64,000 nucleotides of DNA, from assembly GCA_023213395.1 (NCBI GenBank), contig CM041465.1, forward strand, positions 28,279,741 through 28,343,740, written 5' to 3'. Source of the stretch: Cycas panzhihuaensis. Its lineage: Eukaryota; Cycadophyta. The number at the start of each line of letters is the position of its first letter. Position 1 is the stretch's first letter. The notes under the pieces are model-generated. The model saw nothing but the letters and a program-made list of their open reading frames with translations. It ran no database searches and was not told the origin of the DNA. Below are positions 1 to 11,065 of the stretch, one piece after another. Both the position numbers and the translations under genes were made by a program.

Positions 1-201
1 CAAACTAGCTGTCTAGAATTATCAATTCGATAATAAAAAAAGGAGGTGCTTCACAGAGCGCGCAAAACCCTTATGAACTTACAAGATATTGTGATGTCGA
101 ACTTATGCAATCCACTATGTAACTAGGTCTCAAAACCTTTATTTGACAGCACAAAGACTATTATAGCAATCCTTAAGGTCTCAACCAAATTAAAATGCAT
201 G

Positions 202-302
202 CAGGCCACACAGGAAGAGAGTGCGCAGGCTTAGCGGTGGACACAGGCCTAAAGGATACACACAGGCCACACAGGAAGAGAGCATGCGGGTTTAGCAGTG
301 GA
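202..302. repeat. 40-bp direct repeat, two copies
   Basis: Two copies of a 40-base segment starting CAGGCCACACAGGAAGAGAG lie at 202-241 and 263-302, with a few mismatches, at a 61-base period just upstream of the NAA25-like exon. They look like a small local duplication in intronic or intergenic DNA. Confidence 0.7.
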
Positions 303-353
303 TGATTGCTTGATTGATCGAAAGATCATCGAACGGCTCTTTCTTATGGAATT

Positions 354-619
354 GCAAAGAGTTAAATGCTAAGAATGTTGGTCTTGTGGCTGATGTAACT
401 CTTAATACTCTACAGAATATTTTCCACTCACTAGATCATTTGGATCTTGTGATGTCTTGTTATGAGTATGCTTGTTTGGAGATCCCAAACAATCTAGAGC
501 TAATGATGGGTCTCTTCAACTGCTATATTCGTGAATATTCTTATGTAAAACAACAACAGATATCAATGAAAATATATAAGCTTGTTTACGATGAGAGATT
601 TTTACTATGGGTTATACAA
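354..619 (+). pseudogene. NAA25: NAA25-like exon fragment (NatB auxiliary subunit)
   Basis: An 88-codon open stretch contains NNLELMMGLFNCYIREYS followed by VKQQQ and ERFLLW, which I recognise as the TPR-rich region of NAA25. This protein is the auxiliary subunit of the NatB N-terminal acetyltransferase, which anchors the catalytic subunit NAA20 to ribosomes. The similarity starts near 360 after a possible AAG acceptor and stops at 619, where CAA is followed by GTAATA, a plausible donor. The open frame runs on to 796 but the tail no longer resembles NAA25, so it is probably read-through into an intron. No stop falls in the recognised part. No neighbouring exons were found in the window, so it is either one exon of a gene extending left or a captured fragment; I annotate it as a fragment. 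Family recognition is fairly sure, functional status is not. Confidence 0.65.
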
Positions 620-1388
620 GTAATATCAATCCTATGTAGTTATTTTAAAGGATGTTTTTGGATTGGCCTTCTTCAAGACCATGTATTTCTACATACTCAT
701 GTACCCATAAAGAGGGAGGTCTTGTTAGATATTTATAATACAAAAATATTTCAATGTGTCACCTTGCTTTCTAGAAAAGAGATCTTGTTGAAATGACATA
801 TATGCTCGTCTTCCTTTTTAGCTGATGGTGTAATATAAGCAACCCAAAAGAAACAAAAACACCTCCACCAATATTTCTTGTTTCAGGCTTTGGAATTATG
901 TAGTTTTGGCAATCCAATCCTCTATGAATAGAAGGTTGTATATGTGGTTCACATAAAAATATTAAGAAATAGCAGGTTATGGAGCTTGACTTTGCTGTCA
1001 AATCCTTGAAAGAAGATAATAGTAATCAAGAAATTACAAAAAAGACTTTGTAGAATGGTTTAACACCATTTTTTTAGTCATTTCACATTAAGAACTGTGA
1101 TTTGTAATGTATTTATCTATGGTCTTTTCTTGATATGCTCAATCTCATTCTGAGTATGAAATAGAGAGGAAATCACTTCTCTTAGTGATCCTATATAGCG
1201 AAGGAATATTTCAGAAAATGTATATTTATACAAAAAACATGAAAAATATTGAGTTTCTTTTGTTGATTCAATGGATCACAAATGAACCAGAACATTTTCT
1301 AATAAAACAGAAATATATCAAATAAATAAGATGCATATACGATTGTATCTGAAAATTTTCAAATATATTGGAGTAAATGTATCAAAAA

Positions 1389-1391
1389 ATA

Positions 1392-1424
<33 letters not shown>

Positions 1425-1430
1425 TATATG
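1389..1430. repeat. (TA)n microsatellite
   Basis: An uninterrupted TA-dinucleotide run of about 30 bases lies inside an AT-rich stretch. It has no coding meaning; the open frame across it is an artefact. Confidence 0.9.
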
Positions 1431-1618
1431 TTTGAATCTAAAAATAAAACTAAGAACCTAGTAAGCAGCTGTAGTAAACTTACAGAAAATAGTTCTCCAA
1501 AAATGAGATCTACTATATATGCTTCTCTAGAAAGCTTTATTAGGCTAAATATGCACCCAAAACTTGCAAATCTGAAAGAAAACTTGAAAATATGGTCAAA
1601 TATATGATGAAAAAATAT

Positions 1619-1840
1619 AGATCTGAAAGAAAATATAGCATATCTGAAACAAATATAGCAAATCTAAACAAAATATAGCAGAAAATAGTGAAATACTTGA
1701 TAAAATAAGCAGATCTAAGAAATATATAGTAGATCTGAAAAATATATAGCAGATCTAAAAAAGTATATAGCAGATCTGAGAAAATATATAGCAAATATGA
1801 AAAAAAACCTTGAGTAAATATTATAGATCTGAACAAAATA
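1619..1840. repeat. Degenerate tandem array of an AGATCT-containing ~20-bp unit
   Basis: About ten loosely conserved units of the form AGCAGATCTGAAAAAATATA follow each other, each built around the palindrome AGATCT and an A/T tail. Spacing varies from about 18 to 25 bases. Further isolated copies occur to about 1935. The array sits in the presumed leader of element F. Open frames across it are low-complexity. Confidence 0.75.
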
Positions 1841-2317
1841 CACCAAAAAAACTGTTCAAATATTCAATAAAAAGAGCAGATCTAAAGTAAACTTTGAATA
1901 AAATATTGCTTGTAGTTGATCTCCTTCATAGATCTAAGAAAATATTAGATAAATAAAGAGAAATATGCTTGAAAATAGTCAGATATATGATAGAATATAC
2001 ACAACTTTGTTGATGAAACCTCTGTATAGTGATAAAACTTGATATTTGTTGTTTTCTAGCTGTGCACCTGCATAAATCTAGAAAGAAATATGAAATATCT
2101 TTGTTGTAGCACAAGTATATCTTCAAGAATAATCGAATATGATAAAAATATAAGAAACTATTAAAAATTTTTTAGAAAACAAATATGACCAATATTTCTT
2201 GCTTGTAAGTAGATCTGTTGTAGAATGCCAATAAATCTTCCTTCTTCTTCAAAGAAAACTTCAACAATGGATCATAAACCTGCTCTAATACCAAATGAAG
2301 GAAAATAATGGAGCTAA

Positions 2318-2335
2318 ACCAAGCTCTGATACTAG
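2318..2335 (-). other. Primer binding site of element F
   Basis: On the minus strand TAGTATCAGAGC follows the LTR end after two bases. It differs from TGGTATCAGAGC, complementary to the 3' end of initiator methionine tRNA, by one base. A second similar site, TGGTATTAGAGC, lies further inside near 2283-2294, suggesting a small duplication around the primer site. Confidence 0.7.
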
Positions 2336-2336
2336 A

Positions 2337-2719
2337 TGAAGGAAATGAAATGTAGGAGAACATGGCAGAACATATAATAAATCATCAGTACATCAATACA
2401 TCAATGTTGCACAATCATGAGAGCCATTGTATTTAATCCATATTTTAAAGAGAGTAGTATAAATGTCCATAATGAAGGCGGTGTCTAAAAATACCAGGGT
2501 TACACACCCCTCAAATTATATAGTTTGGGGGAGGAGGGAAACTCCTTAACCTTTGAAATTCAAATAACAATAAAATAATGTAAACTTAACTTAAATTAAC
2601 ATTAACTTACCTTAAACTTACCTACACATGTTAAGCACCCACATATGTAAATTGATGAAGATGAGGTGTGCGCTCCTGGTTAGAAGGTGGAAGTGGAGTG
2701 ATGAATATTAACTCCAACA
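2337..2719 (-). repeat. LTR of copia-like element F (5' LTR)
   Basis: 383 bases bounded by TG at 2337 and CA at 2719 (minus-strand start TGTTGGAGTT). It matches the LTR at 37445-37819 along most of its length, including the block near 2485-2545 and the AGCACCCACAT segment. With the primer site on the low-coordinate side it is the 5' LTR of a minus-strand element. The base pattern shows that it is inserted in the 3' LTR of element A: A's other LTR reads GCTAAAAGTTGATGATT at 24317, and here AAAAGTTGATT resumes right after 2719. The expected duplicated target AAAAG can be seen on this side only. Confidence 0.75.
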
Positions 2720-3662
2720 AAAAGTTGATTATTATTGATTGATTAATGCCAAAATGAACTCAAAATTGGGGTTTTTATTTGTTTAGGGAGGCCTTAGGGC
2801 TATTAGGACCCGATCTGGGTGAGTTTGAGGTAGGTTGGTCTGTCATCTAACCATAATTACTAGAACTAGCCATTTCTGGTCGTGGCTAGCCACATAATAG
2901 TTGCATTGTGAACTTATTCACGACACTACTAATATATTAATGACACTACTAACATATTAATAGTACATAATAATTAGAGTGAGGCAGATATAAATGGTTA
3001 TGGGGTGGTAGTAGAAACATAAAATAATAAAATATAAATGTAAAAAGGGTGAGAAAGGTGGAGTAAGCCCTAGCAGTGGCCTCAGTCTCCTCCTTAGAGG
3101 TCTATGCACTAACCTAAGACCACTCTATATGCTAAAAACTCATGAAAATACATGGCAAAGTCACCCAATTTGGTTGGAACCTCACAAAAATGGTGATAAT
3201 CGAGGTGTTGGAATATAAAGGGAGGATAAGTAGTGAGTCTTGATGATATACATAGGAAAATCTCATAGCAAGCAAGCAACAGAGGGACACCTACCTATTA
3301 AAACTCTTAATAAACTACCATGGATGGATCAAGAGGTAGATGAGGTAGAGAGAAGAAGGGGAAGATGCAACAAAGTAAGTCAAGGTGTTTATAAGTTGGT
3401 CTATGGAGGCCCATGAGTACCTCCAACTAGAAGGGAGATCACCTAGGAACTATCATGCCATTGGACCAAAGTCCTAATCATCATAGGCAAAATGTCATGT
3501 ATATGTAAGCTAATTAAGCAAACCAATCAAGCCCTCAAGTAGTCATATAAATGTCACATACCATAGTAAGTGTAAAAATATGCTAGAGTGTAAGAGGTGA
3601 AATATATACTTGATTATACCTGTGTGATGGAGTCCTAATCCATTCATGATAGTTGGGAAACA
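2720..3662 (-). repeat. Right part of the 3' LTR of element A
   Basis: This aligns with 24320-25226, sharing for example the blocks around 2770-2900 and 24360-24500, and ends in GGGAAACA, the minus-strand TGTTTCCC start common to the A, B, C and D LTRs. About 2.3 kb of the LTR is missing on the left, displaced by F beyond the window edge. Open frames in it are spurious. Confidence 0.85.
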
Positions 3663-3680
3663 CTACCCCCTTGGTAGAAA
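3663..3680 (-). other. Polypurine tract of element A
   Basis: On the minus strand ACCAAGGGGGTAG directly precedes the 3' LTR start TGTTTCCC. Element C has the same tract at 44571-44590 and element B a close relative at 29004-29018, as expected for the plus-strand DNA primer. From 3681 to 4321 I see no gene, only repeat-derived 3' untranslated DNA. Confidence 0.8.
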
Positions 3681-4321
3681 AACTTCATTGCTTAGAAGCA
3701 TCTAACAATGGTAAATGCTATCAACACAATCTTATTAGTAATAATACATAAAGCTCATGTATTGGTAATAAGGGTAGGTGGCAAGTGTTATGATGGGTCA
3801 CATGGAAAGGAAACATATGTTTAGACAAGGAAGAGTAGGCGTGGCTTGATCAATCCTTAGGGTGTAGAGCCCTAGACCTAAGACATATGTAGGATGATAG
3901 GAAGGTGACCTGGGGGTAGCCCATGGTGATACCTAGGTAGGTTGCATGACCATGAAGAACAAAATGGGATTAGAATCCCTATAAGAAATAAAAGAGCATT
4001 AAAAGAGGGAAGGGGATGGGGGGATACCCCATTTCCTTCGCATACAAGATAGACATAATATAAATATAATCTAAAAATAATATAGACATAATCTAGGAAG
4101 ATGTCAATGTGGTCGAAGAGCATGCAAAAATTATACCACGGATGATATGAATGTTAAGTAAAGAAACAAACCTATAGTCACCATAGTTTAGCCTCATGAG
4201 CGGCCTATTTCATAGGTGTGAGAGTGGTCACAATAAGGGATGGATGATAATCCAAATATTTATGTGAGGATCCAAACCATTAGGCTACCTAGGAAGGATC
4301 ATCTAAGAGAGGGAGACAATG

Positions 4322-4711
4322 CTAGAGAATGAGGTGAACTAAGCTATCTGCCTCGACATTTTGATCGTAAGGGATATGATGGATGTCTACCATGAGAAAA
4401 GAGGATAAAAGTGACATGGTGGTCAATGTGAGGGACCTCAATCGTGGTAAAAGGACTCAGTAGACCTAAGTTAGTTATAACACAATGACTTAAGAGTCAT
4501 AGAATAAAATAATAGGGCCATAGTGGAAGCAAAGCACATTAGTAAGAGCCTCTATAATAATCGTGTACTCTACGTTATTATTCATGGCCTCAGGTAGGTA
4601 CATCCTAGAACATATGAGGTCATACCTAGAAGGATCACAAATGATCTAGACAGTTATGGAGGGTCCCAGGTTGCCGCAACTACCTCCATTAGTGTAAATG
4701 AGAAGGGCCAT
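4322..4711 (-). pseudogene. RNase H-like domain at the 3' end of element A (decayed)
   Basis: Minus-strand reading gives MALLIYTNGGSCGNLGPS near the start, LPEAMNNNVEY in the middle and NVEADSLVHLIL at the end. These match the RNase HI fold signatures TDGGSxGNPGP (first acidic residue here changed from D to N), ATNNExEY (glutamate) and the final ADS aspartate. At about 130 codons it is the size of one RNase H domain. Several in-frame stops are present. The domain lies between the antisense PMD gene and the 3' LTR, downstream of integrase. Homologous copies sit at the same place in C (44981-45446) and, more decayed, in B (30230-30640). Its role would be to degrade the RNA strand of the RNA-DNA hybrid during reverse transcription; the relocation is discussed in the findings. 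Confidence 0.7.
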
Positions 4712-5260
4712 AGCACAAGAGGAGAGATAGGACTCATAAAAGAGGAGATAGGAAGTGTGTAAAGTGAAAGAAAGATGGAGGGGAAAGGCTCAACTACTCA
4801 TAACAACTCAAAAGGGGCTCCATAAGAGGATAGGAGAGCCCTACTAGTAGGCTACTAGGCTAGTAGAGGGCTCACCTTATGGAAGAAGAAGAGTCATCGG
4901 GGAATCAAGCCAACTATAAGGTTATAATGTTGGTACGGGACTAACAAGGAGGCAAAAGCAAGGGGATAACTCTTGTTAAGAGCCCCATCAAGCTAAAGTG
5001 ATTGCAAAAATGGATCTGGCATGCTAAAACAAATCTATGGAGTATAAACACCAATAGTGTTTTGGGCAGCTGAGAAAGAGGGGAAAAAGGACTCATACAA
5101 GATCCAAAAAGGCATCATAAATGCATGAAATGGCAGAGAAAAAACATATTTAGGAGTAGAACTAGGACTGGGCCTTAAAGGAATCAAAGATAATCCTAAA
5201 TAGATGGTCCTCACAACTTTTTTGTGAGAAAAAAGGATGCAATGCCCTGAGGGGTCCTGC

Positions 5261-5270
5261 ATATAAAAAG
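5261..5270 (+). promoter_or_regulatory. TATA box of the antisense PMD gene in element A
   Basis: ATATAAAAAG lies about 170 bases upstream of the predicted PMD start codon. The surrounding block (CCTGCATATAAAAAGAAGG, then a TTCATTTTC box) aligns with the equivalent block of element C around TATATAAG at 45917. Conservation of both position and sequence in a decayed copy argues for a real core promoter. From 4712 to 5260 no other gene is visible. Confidence 0.55.
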
Positions 5271-5431
5271 AAGGAGAGGGGTGAAAATGATATTCATTTT
5301 CATACAACCTCATATAATTTAGGAGCTTTGCACCTCTAGCACCCAACCTTATCAAGATGTCACATGCTTAATGTGGAAATCAGACCCTTAGATCAATGCG
5401 TGGAGAGAGCCATCAAGTTTAGAAGTAAGAG

Positions 5432-7766
5432 ATGGTGACAACTAGGGCAAATCCAGTGTGTTGATCTAGACCTTAGCTTTCTAAATTTGATTTCTATCAT
5501 TAATATTTCTTATGACATTTTAAGGCATTTAGTGGATAAATTAAGCCTCTTGAGACCTATTTGAAGACCTCGAATGATCTAGACTAGGGCATTATAAAGC
5601 CCTAGTCCTAGTGGACTAGCTTTAGTCCACAAGAATTAATTTTTTTTATTTTTTACTTTCTTAGTGGGGAAGGTCACAAGACTGCAAATTTGTTCATAGT
5701 GTTGTTAATTTCTACATAGGGTGGAGGAATGCCATGGGGGCCCACCGAGATATTTGTTGTACTTCAAATATATTAGTAGTTCCAGAGGTAATAGTTAGAA
5801 GAAAGAAAAAACTTAGAATTTTACTAATTTCTAGGCAGTTTTTCCCACTTTCGATGATCTGAGAGAGCTTTTGGTTATCAGAGTGGAGTATGGTTAATGA
5901 TACTAAGTATCTTATTGCTTTTTGTAGCCCATTATCATGGTTGACAACCGTGAGAATGTAGGCGGGGTGATGGTTGGATTTATAGATCTATTGGAGAGGC
6001 TAGAGAGGTCTATTCTATGATGATAAAGGCTTAATAAAATCATTTAGACACCTCAATATGTATTAGATCAAGCTCTCCTAGTAGATATTATCTCCCATTG
6101 GAATCACAAGCATTACATGTTCCATCTCCCTCAGGTGGGGGATGTTATCGTGACCTTTATAGATGTTAAGAGGATCTTGGGGTATTAGAAAAGGGTGCAC
6201 TAGCGACACTGGGAACCCTTCTTAGTATAGATGCTGCTCATTATGAGGCAGTTAGATTCTTTACAAGTCAAGGTTGGTAGGACCAAAGGGAGATACCCTT
6301 CAGGATAATTGTCATGTCCAAGATTCTTCAAATAAGGAAGGTGATTGTATTTGCTATTCTATTCTAGATTTCCTTGAAACATAATTATAGAGATATTCTT
6401 GGAGGATGGATGACAACAATCTAGAGGTGTAAGCAAGGGGAATGATTCAACTGGGCCACTTTGATAGTGCCCAATCTCACTTCCTAGCTAGACTAGATTT
6501 AGAGAGTTAGATAAGGAAGACTATTATTCTACACCCTCCTTCAGCGTAAGTTCTTTAACCACACTTGTGGAGTGGTTCCAACAACGGGTCCTCAACTTAT
6601 ATCAGTTCGTTCTCTGATGGTGCACATATGGTAGACTTAGTTAGGAGTGCAGGGGAGCCAACACACGTCAAGTGGTTAATAGCAGTGACATCCCTAGATC
6701 TCCTCATAGTGGGTGACTACATTAGTGATCCATATCATGCTATCCACTAAGGGAGTGATGAGGAGGGAGGCGAGGTAGCTGATGCTCCTAGAGAGGAGTC
6801 AAGAGGTGAGGGAGCTACTGGCAGAGAATTAGAGGTAGTAGTAATGATCATAGCAGTAGTAGAGGTAACCATAACTGCAAGTGGAGGAGAGGTCCTAAAA
6901 GAAGAGGAGGTAGAAGGAGGTGACATGCCAGGTACTTTAGGGAGAGAGGAGGAGCTAGGAGAGGAGAAGATCATCATAGTAGCTATATGTATGGCAGTTG
7001 AGGATGTATTAGGCACCCTAGGAGGTAAGATATCTCCTCTATTCTAGCTCTAGCTTTTAATTTTGGGCCATTCAATGCTCATAGAGTTTATTTGATATGT
7101 TTTGATTTTAATAGATTGTTAGATATGCTCCTATTGACATCTTAATATGTTTAGATGGTAGGTAGAGATGATATAGGAGAGTTGATCAAGTAGGTGGTTA
7201 CTAAGCTCTTCCTATGGGTATACGAGGAGGGATATCCTCCCATCGTAGCTGGTGAGGAGCCTAGGTCAGCAGGGAGGCACATGGTAGCTTTTGACCCACT
7301 CGTATGAGTATGAGATATGTCAGCCACAGAGGCCCATTAACTATGACACGAGGGAGATCAGCTGTAGGGAGAAAGGGACTAACTCTAAGGTAAGAGGGAC
7401 CAGCTATGAGCTAGGGTGTAGGTACTAGAGGCCCAAGGAGGAGTTGGGGATAATGATAATGATGTGAGGGTTGCCATACTCAAGGAGAGACTCCATGGTA
7501 TGTAGAGAGAGTAGGACCAACTATTATATGAGAGGGAGCACTTGGTGGGCGACAAGGATCAGCTCCAAGAGAGGTATGATCACCTGGTCAATCACATGGC
7601 TACTCAATCCTCATATGGTAGGACCTATATAATGATGTCATCACAAAGGAGGGATAGAGACAAGGGGAGCAACACTGAGACCTCACAACAGAGGAAGAGG
7701 AGGAGCCTGGGAGGTATGTGGTCTTTAGGTGAGGAAGTAGGTGGACTAAGAGAGGATACCCCATGA
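5432..7766 (+). pseudogene. Antisense plant mobile domain (PMD) gene in element A, decayed
   Basis: Opposite to the gag-pol strand. Predicted first coding exon at 5432-5455 (8 codons from ATG), intron 5456-5927 (donor GTGTGT, acceptor TTTTTGTAG), then exon 2 starting PIIMVDNRENVGG. Both exon length and reading phase agree with the copy in C. Exon 2 holds HYMFHLPQVGDVIVTFIDV near 6110-6180, the FHLPxGxxxxTxxD signature of the PMD (aminotransferase-like) fold. The C-terminal part contains Glu/Gly-rich tracts and, at 7542-7766, DQLQERYDHLV followed by SLGGMWSLGEE, matching the C copy. Several stops and shifts (the first at about 6019) mean it cannot make a full protein. PMD proteins occur both as host genes and as cargo of plant transposons; the biochemical role here is unknown. 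Confidence 0.65.
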
Positions 7767-8516
7767 GGATATCCATTATACTACATATCTTTGATAGAGG
7801 AAAGCTTTAGACTTCTAGGGGGTCCCTTATCACATACAGATGCATGATTATACATGCCCCCTACAAGGATTCTGGCTTCCTCAAGTACATGGTGCTAACA
7901 CTTTGTATCATCATTCATTTTATATATATATAGGCCACATTAGTATCCCATTATTGTACTTGTTTTGATCATGGGTATATGTATGTAGAGATTATAACAT
8001 AGATTTGATTCATGCTTTGCTACATTATGTATATATAAATATTTGTAGATCAGGTGCTTTCTTTTATATAGAATGCACTCCCACTAGGCACACACAATCA
8101 CCCTATATGGCAGGTGACCTCGCATGAGACAAGTTGAGGGGATCATGCATGTCCCTTAGATGGGATATAGGGACCCTGATAGGAAAGTAATGTAATGGGT
8201 ACGAATACCCTAAGGAACAATGACAAAAAAGGGGGAATATGGATTATCCTTAAGGGCCTTTCCAAATAGTAACTCATGCTTGGAAGCAAAACTAAATCAT
8301 GTCCTTGGATAGAACCCTAACCACAGGTGCGGTAACAAACTAATATCAATGAATAATTGCTAATATACAAACAAAAAGTGGGTGCTTTATTATTAAAGGG
8401 AAGGGATAGGCTACTCCTTTGAAAAGGGGCGTAACTTCCTCATCAACATACAAAGCGACCCAAGATCTAAACACACATCACACCCCTTGCATGAAGGCAT
8501 GGTGAAGCATGTGGAA

Positions 8517-8539
8517 GGTAGTTTAGGCTCATTTCAGAG
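8517..8539. other. Conserved motif just after the element A pol stop
   Basis: GGTAGTTTAGGCTCATTTC followed by AGAG lies 40 bases downstream of the pol stop at 8579 on the minus strand. The same motif occurs 24 bases after the pol stop of C (49075-49099) and at least six times in the expanded 3' region of B. The rest of 7767-8578 holds no recognisable gene. Confidence 0.6.
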
Positions 8540-8578
8540 CAAATGCAGGGCATCCATTCTACTCAAATGTAAAAAGGA

Positions 8579-9573
8579 CTACACATAAAATTTCTTTAGG
8601 AATTTGTCATTTACAACCTTATCAAATTCAAGCCCCTTTAGCGTCGTTATCCTATATGCATCATTGTCAAGGCTCTCAAGATTGATAGAGGGGCCCACCC
8701 ATTTAGGGCCTAACTTAGATAAATAGTTGTAGAGGTACTCAAGCTTGAGGACTTGTCCCTGGGGTTCAAAGGATAAGGACATAGACATTTATGGTACATC
8801 CTTTGCATCTTAGTCTTAGAAGCAAGATTTACTTGGTATGATGCCAAGCATTTCTCATCCAGGGCTTCAAGGTCCAGGAGGCAAGCCTGGTGACATGACT
8901 CCTTATCAACAAGAACCTTAAGGAGAACTCTTAAAGAGGGGATCTTGAATTCTAGGGGGAAGACTGCTTCGGTCTCGTATATAAGGGAGAATGGGGTCAT
9001 TTCCATTATGGTGCGAATAGAAGTATGATATGCCCATAGGGTAGAATGGAGTTAAAGGTGCCAATCTCATTGAGATTAGGCCACTGTCTTCTTCAAAATA
9101 TTGATAAGAGTGTTATTAAATGACTCGATTTGGCTGTTGGCTTGGGGGTAGTAATGCGATGAGGTCTTGTGAGATATCTTGAATTTCTCACAAAGTTCAT
9201 CCATCTCTTTATTATAAAAAGGAGTGTTATTATCTGTGATTAAGACATCTAGGACCCCAAATTGACAAATAACATGCTGGTAAATAAAAGTAACAATTGT
9301 CTTGTTAGTAGTAGATGATAATAGGATTGCTTCAACCTATTTGATAAAGTATTCTATCATGGTTAAGATAAAGTTATGTTGCAATGATGAAGGCAGAGTG
9401 ATGGCTCCGATGAGGTCTAATCCCCATTAGGAGAAAGGCCATGGGGAGATAATAAAATGGAGGGCCTCATAAGGCATGTAGATGACACTGGTGTTCTCTT
9501 GGAACTTACGACAACGTTGCACATAGGCATGGGCATCCTTGAAGAGGGATGACCAATATAGCCCATGCAAAGG
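8579..9573 (-). pseudogene. Integrase core and C-terminus of element A (3' part, cut by G)
   Basis: The minus strand gives the integrase catalytic core with SPWPFS then WGLDLIG (first D) near 9420-9440, VLITDNNTPFYN (second D) near 9225-9250 and PQANSQIESFNN (catalytic E) near 9120-9150. Next come MEMTPFSLIYETEAVFPLE at about 9006-8950, typical of plant Ty3/gypsy integrases, and the tail KWVGP ... KGLEFDKVVNDKFLKKFYV ending at 8579. Its N-terminal zinc-binding region continues at 16001 after the inserted chromovirus G. Stops and shifts occur, so it is inactive. Integrase would insert the cDNA into the host genome. Confidence 0.85.
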
Positions 9574-9807
9574 TGTTATGAGCCTCTTGAAAAAAGTTAT
9601 TAATCATATTGGTTAAAGGGTCATATTTAAAGGATATATCCCTTGATAAATAAAGGGTCCAATATACCTATATATACAACCATTAACATGTTATAAACAT
9701 CATCTCATTTTTTCTTTATCAATACTACTCAGTATTATTAATTGATCAAAGCTCTCTACGCCTTACTCGTTTTTCTTTTCCTAGTTTTTCGAACTGGGTC
9801 TGATACA
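9574..9807 (+). repeat. 5' LTR of chromovirus G
   Basis: 234 bases from TGTTATGAGCC to GTCTGATACA. A TATA-like stretch CTATATATAC lies near 9668-9680. The LTR is compact, as is usual for plant chromoviruses. Confidence 0.95.
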
Positions 9808-9809
9808 AG

Positions 9810-9825
9810 TGGTATCAGAGTAGGC
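9810..9825 (+). other. Primer binding site of G
   Basis: TGGTATCAGAGTAGGC starts two bases after the LTR; its first 11 bases match the complement of the initiator methionine tRNA 3' end. From 9826 to about 11030 follows an AT-rich leader of 1.2 kb with no supported gene, especially AT-rich at 10270-10900. Confidence 0.9.
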
Positions 9826-11065
9826 ACTTATCCTTCTGCTACACATCAAAGAATATTATCTATAGATCCATCATGTAATAGTTCTTTCTCTCATCTATTC
9901 TAATAGTCCTACGTCTGCTTTTATCTTCCCTGCATTTTCTCATTGTGCATTCATCCCATTTCACTTCATATGCTTTTGTCTTCAGTGTAACTATTCTCAG
10001 TTCATCCTCCAAAGCTGCATCTGGGTCTGTGTATCTGGGCATCATAGACTGTGGCGCCACCATCTTAAGCATTCTCTGCACATCCTCTTAATTCACCTTT
10101 CGGGTCTCGTTATGTCATCGTGTAGTAGTAGTATTTGATTATTCTGCTGATAGTCCTATTCATTACAACTCTACATCACTGCTCGCATAATTATGGTAGC
10201 CTCTGCATCACTATTCACGCTCATCCATTAGTATCTGTGTTGTGGCTTCACATTGGTCACACCCAAGTCTACTGTAATTATTCATAAAAAGAAATATATA
10301 TCATTATATATATATAATAATCTCCATATCCATGTGATACATTTACTTGATATTTAGCCACATCTTATTATCATTGATCACAACCACGAGTTATATATAC
10401 ATAATATCGTATAGTAGCATAGAAGTTCAAATGTATTTATCAATATTAAGTTCTATTTTGACATATTTAATTAGTTATATATATTCAATTACATATAATA
10501 CATAGTTTATATAACTTTATAATACATAGTTCTATTTTATTATATATATATTATAAAACTTTAATACATTTTAGATTTTATATCTATAATTTATCCCTTT
10601 TAATAAACTTAGATAACACTTATAATATATTATCATTATAAGCAATCATAAATAAATATTAGTAGAATGACATACATCTATTATAATTAATCTTGTATTA
10701 ATATATGTGTTAATTATTTCATAATGATATGAAAATTTCACATCAATATTGTATTCTATCAACAGATACTCATATTCTTTATATTTATTCAAGTCATAAG
10801 TCTAATAGAGCCTTAGTAAGATAATAGTCTCTCTATAAATAATTATGTCATATTGTTAATCTCAAGATCATTTTCTATATTTATAGATTTTAACCTCATT
10901 AAACAATAATTTTTAAAATCTTTTAAGTCTTATTATCTTACTTAGTCAAGTTCTTAAACTCCTAATACTAAGTATTAAGTTCAACTGGGCATTAAAACCT
11001 ACGAGGGAAATCAGTCGAGTCATCTCAAGTAGGCCTAACAAAGACTGAAATATTATTCTGAGATA

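Larger units (their letters stand above)
1..2336 (-). mobile_element. Internal part of copia-like element F (left end outside window)
   Basis: The LTR at 2337-2719 has a primer binding site on its left, so this stretch should be the interior of a minus-strand LTR element whose other LTR lies left of the window. I cannot recognise gag, integrase or RT here. Apart from the NAA25-like exon, the 40-bp repeat and the AGATCT array listed separately, 620-1380 and 1841-2317 are AT-rich DNA with no supported gene. The interior may be non-autonomous, or rearranged so that the exon is really flanking DNA. Confidence 0.45.

Noticed and set aside
1540-1836. Membrane-like frame rich in Phe, Leu and Tyr
   Set aside because: Product of the AT-rich AGATCT array; periodic repeats, not a protein family.
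2337-2719. F LTR as a solo LTR
   Set aside because: The flanks CTAGA and AAAAG do not match, and a primer binding site sits directly on the left side, so it is one LTR of a longer element.
6747-7016. Ser/Thr/Pro-rich minus frame
   Set aside because: Complement of the Glu/Gly-rich part of the PMD gene on the plus strand; low complexity.
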